A DNA stretch of 64,000 nucleotides from contig NZ_ATHL01000011.1 in the NCBI RefSeq assembly GCF_000445125.1, positions 1 through 64,000 on the forward strand, read 5' to 3'. A program made the position numbers and the translations under genes. Below, piece by piece: positions 45,216 through 55,367 of this stretch. How positions within the stretch are numbered: the first letter of the stretch is position 1; each line of letters opens with the position of its first letter. The notes beneath the pieces were generated by a model. The model was not told the DNA's origin. It saw only the letters and a program-made list of their open reading frames with translations, and did no database searches. This stretch comes from Novosphingobium lindaniclasticum LE124. Lineage in GTDB: Bacteria; Pseudomonadota; Alphaproteobacteria; Sphingomonadales; Sphingomonadaceae.

Positions 45216-46316
45216 ATGATTGCCCAGGATGCCATCGATCTGACGCCCGCGCGTGAAGCGCCGCTTCCGCGCGAGGCGGTGCGCCCGCGCTCCTCGGAAA
45301 TCCCTGACGACAAGGCGATGATGCGCGCCGCCGTCGAACTGACGCGCGACATTTCGCGCGCCCGGCCCGAGATCTACTGGCCGGACATGCTGGGTTCGGC
45401 CGCCGTCGGCTATGCCGCGCTGGCAGGCACGATCCTGGTGGACAACACCTGGGCGGCGGTGGCTCTCGGTCTCGTCTCGGCCCTCGCGCTTTACCGTGCG
45501 CTGCTGTTCATCCACGAACTGACCCACATCCATCGCGATGCCCTGCCGGGCTTCCGCTTCACGTGGAACCTCCTGGTCGGCATTCCGATGCTGATCCCCT
45601 CGCTGATGTACGAGGGCGTCCATACGATCCACCATACCCGCACGCGCTACGGCACGGTGGAAGATCCCGAATACCTGCCGCTGGCGCTGATGAAGCCCTG
45701 GAGCCTGCCGGTCTTCGCGCTCACCGCCATTCTGCTGCCGGTGTCGCTGCTGATCCGCTCGGCCGTGCTGGTGCCGCTGGGCGCCGTGATTCCGCCGTTG
45801 CGCCGGCTCGTCTGGGGTCGGGCTTCGGCGCTGGCGATCAATCCGCAGTTCAGCCGCCGCGCTGCGGAAGGCCCGTTCGCGCGCATGGTCTTCTGGCAGG
45901 AGCTGGGCTGTTCGGTCTGGGCGCTGGGGGTGCTGGCGGCAAGCTATGCCTACGGCTGGCGGCCCCTGCTGATCGCGCTCTGCGTGGTTTCGCTCACGGC
46001 CTTCCTCAACCAGGTCCGCACGCTCGTCGCCCACCTCTGGGAGAACGACGGAGACGCCATGACGGTGACGGCGCAGTACCTCGATTCGGTGAATGTGCCG
46101 CCGCCGGCGAAGTTCTCTGAACTCTGGGCTCCGGTCGGCCTGCGCTATCACGCACTGCATCACCTGCTGCCGTCGATGCCCTATCACTCGCTGGCGGAGG
46201 CGCATCGCCGCCTTGCCGGGCAGTTCGGCTCGGGTTCGACGTATTCGAAGGCGAACTATCCGGGGTTGATGCCCCTGCTCGAACGCCTTGCGAGAAGCAC
46301 GATGGGAACCCGTTGA
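45216..46316 (+). CDS. Membrane fatty-acid desaturase
   Basis: 366 residues with four or more membrane segments and the di-iron histidine boxes HELTHIH (100-106), HTIHH (136-140) and YHALHHLLP near residue 309. PEYLPLALMKPWSLP and FSELWAPVGLRYHAL are further conserved parts. It belongs to the membrane desaturase/hydroxylase superfamily; substrate (fatty acyl, carotenoid or other) cannot be told from sequence. Start at the ATG 45216; a TTG at 45189 in frame is possible. Ends at a strong terminator. Confidence 0.85.
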   Translation: MIAQDAIDLTPAREAPLPREAVRPRSSEIPDDKAMMRAAVELTRDISRARPEIYWPDMLGSAAVGYAALAGTILVDNTWAAVALGLVSALALYRALLFIHELTHIHRDALPGFRFTWNLLVGIPMLIPSLMYEGVHTIHHTRTRYGTVEDPEYLPLALMKPWSLPVFALTAILLPVSLLIRSAVLVPLGAVIPPLRRLVWGRASALAINPQFSRRAAEGPFARMVFWQELGCSVWALGVLAASYAYGWRPLLIALCVVSLTAFLNQVRTLVAHLWENDGDAMTVTAQYLDSVNVPPPAKFSELWAPVGLRYHALHHLLPSMPYHSLAEAHRRLAGQFGSGSTYSKANYPGLMPLLERLARSTMGTR

Positions 46317-46321
46317 AAACG

Positions 46322-46353
46322 AAAAGCCCCGCGGAAGACGCGGGGCTTTTTTT
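46322..46353. terminator. Bidirectional terminator between desaturase and lptG
   Basis: AAAAGCCCCGC (46322-46332) pairs with GCGGGGCTTTT (46340-46350), followed by TTT. On the other strand AAAAAAAGCCCCGC... ends with CTTTTC. Serves convergent genes. Confidence 0.9.
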
Positions 46354-46375
46354 ATCGGGCACTGCTCTTTCCAGG

Positions 46376-47473
46376 CTACTCTTCGGTGCGGATCAGCACC
46401 GTCTCGCCGATCAGCGTGAAGAGCACGAAAGGCGCCCAGGCGGCGATGAGCGGCGGGTACCCGCCGAAGTTGCCCATGGCCAGCGCCGCATTGTCGAGCA
46501 CGAAGTACGCGAAGCCCAGCGCCATGCCGATCACGGCGCGGATCAGCAATTGGCCCGAGCGCGCCAGGCCGAAGGCCGCCACGGCTCCCAGCAGCGGCAT
46601 CAGCACCGAGGAAAACGGACCAGACAGCTTGTGCCACCATGCCGCCTCCAGTTCGCTGGTTCGGCGCCCGGCCACTTTCATCGCTTCGATCGAAGAGGAA
46701 AGTTGGAACAGGTTCTCCGAATCGGCATCGACCTTGGAGATCATGATCTTTTCCGGCGTGATGCCCGGCGCGACGGTGGCGGAGGCCAGCCGCGTCGTGG
46801 TCGTCGTCGCCACATCGAACCGCGTCGCGTTCTGGAAGCGCCAGCCCGGATTGGCGAAGGCGGCGCGATCGGCGCGAAGCTGCTCGACGATGATGCCGTT
46901 GCCGTCGCGGCGGTAATAGGTGACGCCGCGCAGGACCATCCGCTCGCCCTGCCCTTCCAGGCTGGCGGCCATCAGCAGGTCGCGGCCGTCCGCCAGGTAG
47001 AGGTTCGCCTTCACGCTGGGATCGTTGGGGACCGGCCCATAATTGGCGGCCTGCCACGCACTGAGGGTCGCCGTGGAGCGCGTGACGATGCGTTCGTTGA
47101 AAGCCAGACTGCCTAGCGAGATGACCAGCGCCGTCAGGATCAGCGGTGCCAGCACCTGGTGCGCCGACAGGCCCGCCGCCTTCATCGAGATCACCTCGCT
47201 GTTCTGATTCAGCGTGGCGAGCGTTATGATCGTCGCCAGCAGCACCGAATAAGGAAGGAACCGCGCCACCAGCTGGGGCACGCGCAAGGACACGTAGTAG
47301 AGCAATTGCTCCTGTCCATTGCCGGGATAGGCAAGGATGTCCCCGCTCTCACCCAGCAGGTCCAGCATCTGGAGCACCAGCACCAGCATGAACAGAACCG
47401 CCAGGATCCGGGTGACGAAAAGGCGCGCCAGATACCAGGTCAGCGTGCGCGAAGGGAAGAATTCCAGCTGCAT
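46376..47473 (-). CDS. lptG: LPS export permease LptG
   Basis: 365 residues of the YjgP/YjgQ family. With LptF and LptB2 it extracts LPS (or glycosphingolipid in sphingomonads) from the inner membrane. Membrane segments at both ends (ARLFVTRILAVLFMLVLVLQ and LIRAVIGMALGFAYFVLDNA) flank a periplasmic beta-jellyroll; ATIITLATLNQNSEVISMKA is the family helix. Starts one base after the lptF stop, so the two form an operon, ending near the terminator at 46322. Confidence 0.93.
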   Translation of the reverse strand: MQLEFFPSRTLTWYLARLFVTRILAVLFMLVLVLQMLDLLGESGDILAYPGNGQEQLLYYVSLRVPQLVARFLPYSVLLATIITLATLNQNSEVISMKAAGLSAHQVLAPLILTALVISLGSLAFNERIVTRSTATLSAWQAANYGPVPNDPSVKANLYLADGRDLLMAASLEGQGERMVLRGVTYYRRDGNGIIVEQLRADRAAFANPGWRFQNATRFDVATTTTTRLASATVAPGITPEKIMISKVDADSENLFQLSSSIEAMKVAGRRTSELEAAWWHKLSGPFSSVLMPLLGAVAAFGLARSGQLLIRAVIGMALGFAYFVLDNAALAMGNFGGYPPLIAAWAPFVLFTLIGETVLIRTEE

Positions 47474-47474
47474 C

Positions 47475-48701
47475 TCAAGAGGCGTCCGCAGGTTCGGGCA
47501 GCACGGGTCCGCGACGGCTGCGCTTCAGCAGCGACTTGAATCGCTTGACCACGATTTCGGCGCCCTTCTCGAGCCAGCCTATCGCCTGGCCGCCCGGCAC
47601 GTAGGCGACGCGCCAGTACATCCACAGGATCAATGCCGCGAAGACGAAGAACGGGCCCCAGAGGCCGAGGATCGGGTTCATCTTGCCCAGGGACGCGACG
47701 TCCGCCGCATATTGGTTCACCTTGTGATAGGCGACCACCATGACGATCGAGACGAACAGGCCCAGGGCCGACGTCGAGCGCTTGGGCGGAATCGCCAGCG
47801 CCACGGCCAGCAGCGGCAGCAGCAGCATCATGATCACTTCGACCATGCGATAATTGAAGTTGGCCTGGCTCGAGATCCGCTCTTCCTCGGGCAGGCTCTT
47901 GTTCCAGCCAAGCTTGGCGAGTTCCGGCAGCAGGTATTCCCGGTCCGAGCCGCCGCGCTTGCGGAACTTCTCGATCTGCGGAAGCTCGATCGGCAGGTCG
48001 TGACGGGTGAAGGACAGCACCCGCGGTTCCTTGCCCGGCATGTCCTGGATGATCTGGCCTTGGTCCAGGCGCAGGATGATGGTGTCGGGCGCGCCTTCGA
48101 GCGCAAGGAATTGCCCCTGCCGCGCCGAAATCGATAGCACCTGGCCCTTTTCGTTAGCAACGCGCGCAAAAATGCCGATCAGGCGGCGGCCGTTGTCGCG
48201 GCTCTCGTCCACTCTCAGCGCGATACGGTCCTTGAGCGCGTTGAACTCACCGACCTTGATCGAAGCGCCGAGCGCCCCCGATTTCAGTTCGTAGTTCAGC
48301 TCTTCGTAGTAGTAGCGGGCGAGCGGCTGGAGATAACCGACGATGGCGAAATTCAGCGCCGCCAGCAGCAGCGCCAAGATATAGGGAACCCGCAGCAGCC
48401 GCGTATAGCTGAGACCGACCGCGCGCATGACGTCCAGTTCGCTCGATGTCGCCAGTTTGCGGAAGGCCAGCAGAATGCCGAGCATCAGCCCGAGCGGAAT
48501 CGCCAGGCTGGCATATTCGGGCAGGAGATTGGCCAGCATCTTGAAGACGACGCCGATCGGCCCGCCCTCGGTCGCCACGAAGTCGAACAGCCGCAGCATC
48601 TTGTCGAGCACGAGCAAGGACGCCGCGAGCAGAAAGATGCTGAGCATCGGCACCAGCACGAGGCGAAAGATGTAGCGATCGATGGCGCTGAGAAATTTCA
48701 C
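47475..48701 (-). CDS. lptF: LPS export permease LptF
   Basis: 408 residues. IDRYIFRLVLVPMLSIFLLA is the first membrane segment; SLAIPLGLMLGILLAFRKLA and SSELDVMRAVGLSYTRLLRV are the coupling-helix region. The periplasmic beta-jellyroll (GRRLIGIFARVANEKGQVLS, LRLDQGQIIQDMPGKEPRVL) and the last membrane segments follow the family. GTG start. Partner of lptG next to it; lptB/lptA/lptC are not in the window. Confidence 0.93.
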   Translation of the reverse strand: MKFLSAIDRYIFRLVLVPMLSIFLLAASLLVLDKMLRLFDFVATEGGPIGVVFKMLANLLPEYASLAIPLGLMLGILLAFRKLATSSELDVMRAVGLSYTRLLRVPYILALLLAALNFAIVGYLQPLARYYYEELNYELKSGALGASIKVGEFNALKDRIALRVDESRDNGRRLIGIFARVANEKGQVLSISARQGQFLALEGAPDTIILRLDQGQIIQDMPGKEPRVLSFTRHDLPIELPQIEKFRKRGGSDREYLLPELAKLGWNKSLPEEERISSQANFNYRMVEVIMMLLLPLLAVALAIPPKRSTSALGLFVSIVMVVAYHKVNQYAADVASLGKMNPILGLWGPFFVFAALILWMYWRVAYVPGGQAIGWLEKGAEIVVKRFKSLLKRSRRGPVLPEPADAS

Positions 48702-48989
48702 GCTGAAAGGTTCACCGGGGCGTCGTCATAAAACCGTGCACCCCAAGCCCTTAACGACTTGGCGCCAAGGGGCAAAGCGAATTGTCTTGCCCGGTTGCAT
48801 CGCGATCGGCAGCGATCCCCGGCAAAACGACAAAGCGGAATACAGCCGCGCCGAACCGCAGCGAGATGACGGACAGGTCAGCGGCTCGCGGCGACTGAAA
48901 GGCAGCAGGGGTTACCGGAAGATCGGAATCGGGGCCGGCCAAGCCGCACGGATCCGGCGATCACCAGGCTGAAATCGAGATGAGCTCGC

Positions 48990-49415
48990 TCAGGCCTTTT
49001 CGAGCGTGCACTGGAGCGGATGCTGGTTCTGCCGGGCGAAGTCCATGACCTGGTTCACCTTGGTTTCCGCGATCTCGTAAGGGAAGATCCCGCAGACACC
49101 CACACCCTTTTGGTGGACATGCAGCATGACGCGCGTCGCCTGCTCAAGATCCATATGGAAGAACCGCTTCAGCACCATGACCACGAACTCCATCGGAGTA
49201 TAGTCGTCATTCAGCATCAAAACCTTGAACTGGCTCGGCTTTTTAGGCTTGGCGCGGGTTTTGGTAGCTATGCCAAGCTGGTCGTCTCCATCCGTGCCAC
49301 GATCGGAATCCTGGTCGTCCGCGGCGCGAGCGGGCGCGTTGGGAATCCAGTCGGCGCACTGGCCGTGCGCAGGCAGGGGGAGAGGCAATCTGGAATCGGC
49401 AGCAAGGGATAGCAT
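48990..49415 (-). CDS. clpS: ATP-dependent Clp protease adaptor
   Basis: ClpS hands N-end-rule substrates to ClpA. 141 residues if started at the ATG 49415; the folded core starts about residue 56: [20 protein letters not shown], then [20 protein letters not shown] and [20 protein letters not shown]. The N-terminal extension ([29 protein letters not shown]) is longer than usual; no ribosome site is evident at 49415. clpA is not adjacent. The 288 bases between lptF and clpS hold no gene I can support. Confidence 0.9.
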   Translation of the reverse strand: MLSLAADSRLPLPLPAHGQCADWIPNAPARAADDQDSDRGTDGDDQLGIATKTRAKPKKPSQFKVLMLNDDYTPMEFVVMVLKRFFHMDLEQATRVMLHVHQKGVGVCGIFPYEIAETKVNQVMDFARQNQHPLQCTLEKA

Positions 49416-49501
49416 GATGACAGAATATCGTATTGCGCGGCCCGGAAACAAGATGCTCCGGCCGATTTTGAAGTCGGGATCGCCCGGCGGGACGACAAAA
49501 C

Positions 49502-49527
49502 GGCCGGGTGGGAACCCCCACCCGGCC
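49502..49527 (-). terminator. Terminator after the phasin gene
   Basis: GGCCGGGTGGG and CCCACCCGGCC (11 bp, four-base loop) followed on the minus strand by GTTTTG, 35 bases after the phasin stop. Confidence 0.8.
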
Positions 49528-49561
49528 ATCTGCTAAACAGCCGTCAAAGCCCTGACGCGGC

Positions 49562-49996
49562 TCAGGCCGCGACGTTGCGCGCCTTTTCGACGGCAACGCT
49601 GACGCGGCCCGAGATCGGCGCAACCGTGTCGCTGAACAGCTTGAGAGCGGCTTCGCTGTTCTTCGAACCGTAAGCGACGGCGCTGTCGAAGTTCTTGCGC
49701 AGGATGTCGCCCTGCAGCTTGAAGAAGTCGGTCGGCGACTTGGCGGCGGCGAGTTCCTTGATGTCACCGGTGAAGGTTTCGAACGCGGTGCGGCTTTCGG
49801 CCACCAGTTCCGAACCCATGCCCTGAAGGCCTTCGGCGAAGATCTTGCCCGATTCGATAACGGCTTCGACATTGCCCTTGGCGAAATCGCGGGCTTCGCC
49901 GAACGCAACCGAGCTCTTCTCGAAAGCGGCCTTGGCCTTGGCCTGAGCCTCGGTCATGGCACCCTGGAATCCGGCGAAGTTAGAGCTGATGTCCAT
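49562..49996 (-). CDS. Possible internal-start short phasin
   Basis: Same frame as the long phasin, starting at the ATG 49996 (MDISSNFAGFQGAM). GAGGA lies seven bases upstream within codons ILEEKT, and the length, 144 residues, matches classical phasins. Whether both forms are made is unknown. Confidence 0.45.
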   Translation of the reverse strand: MDISSNFAGFQGAMTEAQAKAKAAFEKSSVAFGEARDFAKGNVEAVIESGKIFAEGLQGMGSELVAESRTAFETFTGDIKELAAAKSPTDFFKLQGDILRKNFDSAVAYGSKNSEAALKLFSDTVAPISGRVSVAVEKARNVAA

Positions 49997-50680
49997 CGTT
50001 TTTTCCTCAAGGATGAAGGGATTAAACAGTCCTGCAAACATATTGGTCTTGGGCTCGGCGATCTCTGCCGCCTTGCCTGATGCTGCGGAAGGTGCCGCCA
50101 CGCGAGCGGCCACGTCCTGGGCAACCTTGTCGTCCGGCCGGGCCGCGACGGGCGCGACCTGGGAAACCGGAGCGTTCGAACCCGCGGAGGTGCCGGTCTG
50201 GGCCGGCGGCAGCGGTAACGAATTCTTCTGGGCCGGCGCAACGGGCTTGGGCGCTGCGACCTTTGCCGCCGGCGTCTTCACGGCCGGCGCAACGGGCGTG
50301 AGCACCGGTGCCTCGACAGCGGAAGCCTCGACAGCGGGACCCTTGGGCGCTTTCGCCTTGACGGGTCCCTTGCTCATTGCCGGCTTCGGCGCAATCGCCG
50401 GCGCAACGGGCTTGGAGATCGGGGCCTTCGAAACCGGCGGTTTGGAAATCGGTTGGGGCAACCCGGGCAGCGGAGCGGAAGCGGAGGACGCCGATTTTGC
50501 GGACGAAGCCTTCGCATCGCCCGTCTTGCCAGCGCCCGTCCTGCCCGCACCCACCTTGCCGTCGGTCGACGACTTGACGTCGAAATCGGTCTTCAGCGGT
50601 GCAGCGGACGTCTTAGCGGCTGCGGCCTCGTAAGCCTTTTCAGCGCGCGCATCGTCTTTCGTCTCTTCCTGGCCGGCCAT
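49562..50680 (-). CDS. Phasin with a long N-terminal low-complexity extension
   Basis: 372 residues. Residues 1-228 are Ala/Pro/Lys-rich, disordered, with repeated KPAP/APVSK patterns; residues 229-372 are a phasin_2 domain (FAGFQGAMTEAQAKAKAAFE, VESGKIFAEGLQGMGSELVA-like helices). Phasins coat PHB granules and control their size. ATG at 50680 with AGGAAG seven bases upstream. An internal ATG at 49996 has TTGAGGAAAAAACG in front, an excellent ribosome site, and gives a 144-residue protein of ordinary phasin length. phaC is the next gene upstream on the same strand, 460 bases away. Confidence 0.88.
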   Translation of the reverse strand: MAGQEETKDDARAEKAYEAAAAKTSAAPLKTDFDVKSSTDGKVGAGRTGAGKTGDAKASSAKSASSASAPLPGLPQPISKPPVSKAPISKPVAPAIAPKPAMSKGPVKAKAPKGPAVEASAVEAPVLTPVAPAVKTPAAKVAAPKPVAPAQKNSLPLPPAQTGTSAGSNAPVSQVAPVAARPDDKVAQDVAARVAAPSAASGKAAEIAEPKTNMFAGLFNPFILEEKTMDISSNFAGFQGAMTEAQAKAKAAFEKSSVAFGEARDFAKGNVEAVIESGKIFAEGLQGMGSELVAESRTAFETFTGDIKELAAAKSPTDFFKLQGDILRKNFDSAVAYGSKNSEAALKLFSDTVAPISGRVSVAVEKARNVAA

Positions 50681-50854
50681 GTGACACTTCCTGCTTTTCT
50701 GCTGGCAATTAGGTCTGGGGCGGATCGCGAGAGAGAACTTGGCGCGGCGGATAATCACCCGCTTTCAGATCGCCCTCTCCCGACCACGATTCGGAAAATC
50801 TCTGTGCTGCGATGCACAATAGGGGTTTGCAGAAGCGAAGTCAATCAATTCATG

Positions 50855-50864
50855 TTGCAGTGCA
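50855..50864. promoter_or_regulatory. Phasin upstream repeat, copy 1 (possible PhaR site)
   Basis: TTGCAGTGCA, giving CTGC-ACT-GCA on the other strand, close to the CTGC-N3/4-GCAG type bound by PhaR repressors of PHB genes. The same 10-mer recurs at 50938-50947. Confidence 0.35.
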
Positions 50865-50937
50865 GCATGGCATTTGCAAGGCACTTTGCGTCGGAAGCAG
50901 GCTTGCAGCCTGTTCCCTCCGGGAGACCGGTGCGGAC

Positions 50938-50947
50938 TTGCAGTGCA
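50938..50947. promoter_or_regulatory. Phasin upstream repeat, copy 2 (possible PhaR site)
   Basis: Second exact TTGCAGTGCA. At least seven TTGCA/CTGCA-type motifs cluster between 50815 and 50960, far above what neighbouring intergenic DNA shows. The remainder of the 460-base interval 50681-51140 holds no gene I can support. Confidence 0.35.
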
Positions 50948-51140
50948 AAAGACTTAGCACCTGCAAAACTTACGGAAATCCCGATCAGGTCCGAAGTGAA
51001 CGAACCTTCCTGCGGCCGTCCCGAAGGGCAGTGCGCTCGCCGGGAACGGAGAAGCCGAGACATGCGAGGATGTCGCGCGGCCCCGGCTTCGAAAAACAAA
51101 CAGCCGTTATGGTGCCAGTTTTGCACCGAGACGGTGCCCC

Positions 51141-53030
51141 TCAACGCAGAGTGACGTACCGGCCCGGCGCATCCTCGATGACCTTGTCGCCGCGCCCACC
51201 CGGACGCCGCTTACCCCGCGCGGCGATTTCTTCGGCGCCGAGATCGCGAAGCCACGCGATCCAGTGCGGCCACCAGCTGCCGGGATGTTCCTGCGCGCCC
51301 TCCACGAAAGCGTCGAGGCTGTCGGATCGCGCATCGTTGACCCAATACTGGTACTTGTTCGAGCTGGGCGGATTGACCACCCCGGCGATGTGCCCCGATC
51401 CTGCCAGAACGAACGTCCAGGGGCCTGCCAGATAATGCGTCAGCTTCCAGACGCTTTCCGGCGGCGCGATGTGATCCTCACGCCCCGCCTGGATATAGGC
51501 AGGGGTCGCGATGCGGTGAAGGTCGATCGGCACCCCGCAGGCCTGCATCGAATCGGCCACCACCAGCCGGTTGTCCCGGTAGAGATCGCGCAGGTAGTCG
51601 CGGTGCCAATGCGCCGGCAGGTTGGTGACGTCACCGTTCCAGTGGAGCAGGTCGAAAGCGGGGTAGTCCTCGCCCTTCAGGTAGTTCTTCTCGACATAGC
51701 TCCAGATCAGATCGTTTCCGCGCAGGATGTTGAAAGTCGCCGCCAGGTAGCGCCCGTCGAGATAGCCTTCCGGCGAGAGCTTCCCCAGCGTCTCGATCTG
51801 CGGGTCGTCCACGAAGTGCTTCAGGTCGCCCGCTTCCTCGAAATCGACTTGCGCGGTGAAGAAGGTGGCGCTCGCCACTTTGTCCGCCTCGCCCTTGCGC
51901 GCCAGCACGGCCAGCGTGGCGGCCAGGGTCGTGCCCGCGACACAGTAGCCGATCGTATGGACCGACGGGACATCCAGGCGGGCACGAACCACGTCGATCG
52001 CTTCGACCTGGGCGGCGATATAGTCGTCCCACACGAGATCGGCCATCGAGGCATCGGCCGACTTCCAGGAGACCATGAACACGGTGACGCCCTGCTCCAC
52101 GGCCCATCGCACGAAGCTTTTCTTGGCATTGAGGTCGAGGATGTAGAAGCGGTTGATCCACGGCGGGAAGATCAGCAGCGGTGTCTTCAGCACTTTCTCG
52201 GTGGTCGGCGTATACTGGATCAGCTGGTAGAGCGGCGTCTCGAACACGACCTTGCCCGGCGTCACCGCGATGTTCTCTCCCAGCACGAACGCGCCGGGGC
52301 GGGTATGCGTAAGCTGGCCCTTGCGCATGTCGTCCAGCAGGTTCTCGAAGCCGCGCACCAGACTTTCGCCCTTGCTGCGCTGGGCCGCCTCCAGGGCGAC
52401 CGGGTTGGTCAGCGGGAAGTTCGCCGGGCTCAGTGCATCGACGATCGCGCGGGTGGCGAAGAGCAGCTGCGCCTTGCGGGCAGGCTCCAGACCTTCCGTC
52501 GCTTCGGCCAGGCCCATGATCTCGGCCGAGAGCAGCAGGTAGACCTGGTGGAGCACCGCGAAGAACGGCTGGCGGCGCCATTCGGGGTCGGCGAAGCGGC
52601 GGTCGCGAAGCGGCAGTTCCGGCTCCGTAGCGGGAGCGCCCGCCGCTGCATCTGCCCCCGCGTTCGGCCCGAGCCCATATTGCGCCAGGACGCCGTTGAT
52701 GAGCACGGATACGCCGTTCCAGAGCCGCTGCTGCACGTCGGGACTGGCGAAAGGCAATTGCCGCACCACCGCCTGGCCCGTGGCGATCCACTTCATCGGA
52801 TCGGCATAGTGCGGCGGGCTCGCCTGCGCCTTGCCGAGTTGCTCGACCTGATAGTCGGTCCAGATCGCGTGCATTCGGCTGGCGATCTGCGCCCATTGCA
52901 CGGCGTTCTCGGCTTCGGCTAAACCATCGGCTGGCATAAACTGGCCGAACAGGCCCGTGATCTGCCCCATGGCCTGCTGGGATTGGCTGCGGAACATTTC
53001 GGTGAAAAGCTCGGTGGCATCGGTCGCCAT
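51141..53030 (-). CDS. phaC: Class I poly-beta-hydroxybutyrate synthase
   Basis: 629 residues. Polymerises hydroxyacyl-CoA on the granule surface. The nucleophile is Cys363 in VHTIGYCVAGTTLAATLAV (lipase box with Ala before the last Gly); Asp and His are in AGREDHIAPPESVWKLTHYL and LAGSGHIAGVVNPP. An N-terminal helical region of about 230 residues includes VYLLLSAEIMGLAEATEGLE. Class I size. The phasin gene lies downstream on the same strand, phaZ elsewhere in the window. Confidence 0.95.
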   Translation of the reverse strand: MATDATELFTEMFRSQSQQAMGQITGLFGQFMPADGLAEAENAVQWAQIASRMHAIWTDYQVEQLGKAQASPPHYADPMKWIATGQAVVRQLPFASPDVQQRLWNGVSVLINGVLAQYGLGPNAGADAAAGAPATEPELPLRDRRFADPEWRRQPFFAVLHQVYLLLSAEIMGLAEATEGLEPARKAQLLFATRAIVDALSPANFPLTNPVALEAAQRSKGESLVRGFENLLDDMRKGQLTHTRPGAFVLGENIAVTPGKVVFETPLYQLIQYTPTTEKVLKTPLLIFPPWINRFYILDLNAKKSFVRWAVEQGVTVFMVSWKSADASMADLVWDDYIAAQVEAIDVVRARLDVPSVHTIGYCVAGTTLAATLAVLARKGEADKVASATFFTAQVDFEEAGDLKHFVDDPQIETLGKLSPEGYLDGRYLAATFNILRGNDLIWSYVEKNYLKGEDYPAFDLLHWNGDVTNLPAHWHRDYLRDLYRDNRLVVADSMQACGVPIDLHRIATPAYIQAGREDHIAPPESVWKLTHYLAGPWTFVLAGSGHIAGVVNPPSSNKYQYWVNDARSDSLDAFVEGAQEHPGSWWPHWIAWLRDLGAEEIAARGKRRPGGRGDKVIEDAPGRYVTLR

Positions 53031-53245
53031 GTGCGGTGCAACTCCGGTGCAGATTGGGGAATCCGGCGAATCCCTTCCCCGCTGTTCCTATCGACACCCG
53101 GCGCGAACGCCAACCGGACAAAAGTTGCGCGCTGCGACGGGTTCGCCTCTCACAATTGCGCTTCGGCCATTTGCGCCGGCGGCATATTCCCCTACAGGAA
53201 CCGGCGCGGCACTTTCGCCGTGTGTTTTATGGATTGTCAGAGGTC

Positions 53246-54445
<1,200 letters not shown>

Positions 54446-54577
54446 TTTTTTGAGCCTGCAGGCGGGCTATTACAGAGTTTTCACAGCCCGCCTGTAAGAA
54501 TTTAGGTGTTGTTCCTTAGCGGATATATCCCAGTATATAGGCTCGTTTTTCAACTGGCTGAACAGATTGGGGGGGGA

Positions 54578-55345
54578 ATGACCTATCTGGGAAAGAGCGG
54601 GAGCCACATGCCACGATTTCGGTGGCTGGCACCCGAGAAGATATCCGAACGGCTCGATCTGCAGCGCTGCGGCTGGATCCTCGATCCGGAAGGGGTGCCC
54701 GCCACGAACTGCGTGGGGCTGATCGATGCGGCCGATCTCGACAGCACCGCCTGGACGCAAGTGCTGTCCTGGCTGCCTTCGGAAGCGCGCCGCTGCGTTC
54801 TGGTGGCCGGCGTCGGGGCGGCGCACGATCGCACGTCACTCCTGCAGATCGGCTTCGGCGACGTCGTTACCGAGCGCATCGAGATCGAGGAACTGGACGC
54901 TCGCGCAAACCGGCTGGCGCAGTTCACTGAATGGCTGCCGCGCACACGCCGCGTCGGACAGCTCACTCTGGACCTGCTTGCCCGCGAGGCTTTCGGCGAC
55001 GGCAAGCCGCTCAACCTCAACCCGCGAGAGTTCGCGCTGATCTGGCGGCTGACCGATTCGGTCGACCAGTTCGTCAGCAAGCAGGCGCTGATCTACGACG
55101 TATGGCGGATGGGCTTCGTCCCGGAAACCAACAGCGTGGCCGTCCATATGTCGCGGCTGCGGCGCAAGCTGGCCTTCGTCGGGCTTGCCGGGATCATCGA
55201 GACTTCGCCGAACGGAGGCTATCGCCTGCGCGTACCCGAAGAACCCCGGGCGGTCGGTCGCGTGGCCGTCAGCCTGGAGGCGACAGGCCCGGAGACGGCC
55301 AATTCCCGCCCGAACGCCGCTCAACTTGCCTTGCTGACGCACTGA
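54578..55345 (+). CDS. Winged-helix regulator with degenerate receiver
   Basis: 255 residues. C-terminal OmpR/PhoB-type winged helix (about residues 135-225: LNLNPREFALIWRLTDSVDQ, QALIYDVWRMGFVPETNSVA, MSRLRRKLAFVGLAGIIETS). The N-terminal half keeps the end of a receiver domain (LLQIGFGDVVTERIEIEELD), but its first strands and the phospho-acceptor aspartate are not recognisable. So it probably acts without phosphorylation. ATG at 54578 after a run of G. No histidine kinase nearby. Confidence 0.78.
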   Translation: MTYLGKSGSHMPRFRWLAPEKISERLDLQRCGWILDPEGVPATNCVGLIDAADLDSTAWTQVLSWLPSEARRCVLVAGVGAAHDRTSLLQIGFGDVVTERIEIEELDARANRLAQFTEWLPRTRRVGQLTLDLLAREAFGDGKPLNLNPREFALIWRLTDSVDQFVSKQALIYDVWRMGFVPETNSVAVHMSRLRRKLAFVGLAGIIETSPNGGYRLRVPEEPRAVGRVAVSLEATGPETANSRPNAAQLALLTH

Positions 55346-55367
55346 GCCGGCCCGCTCCGGCCGTCCC

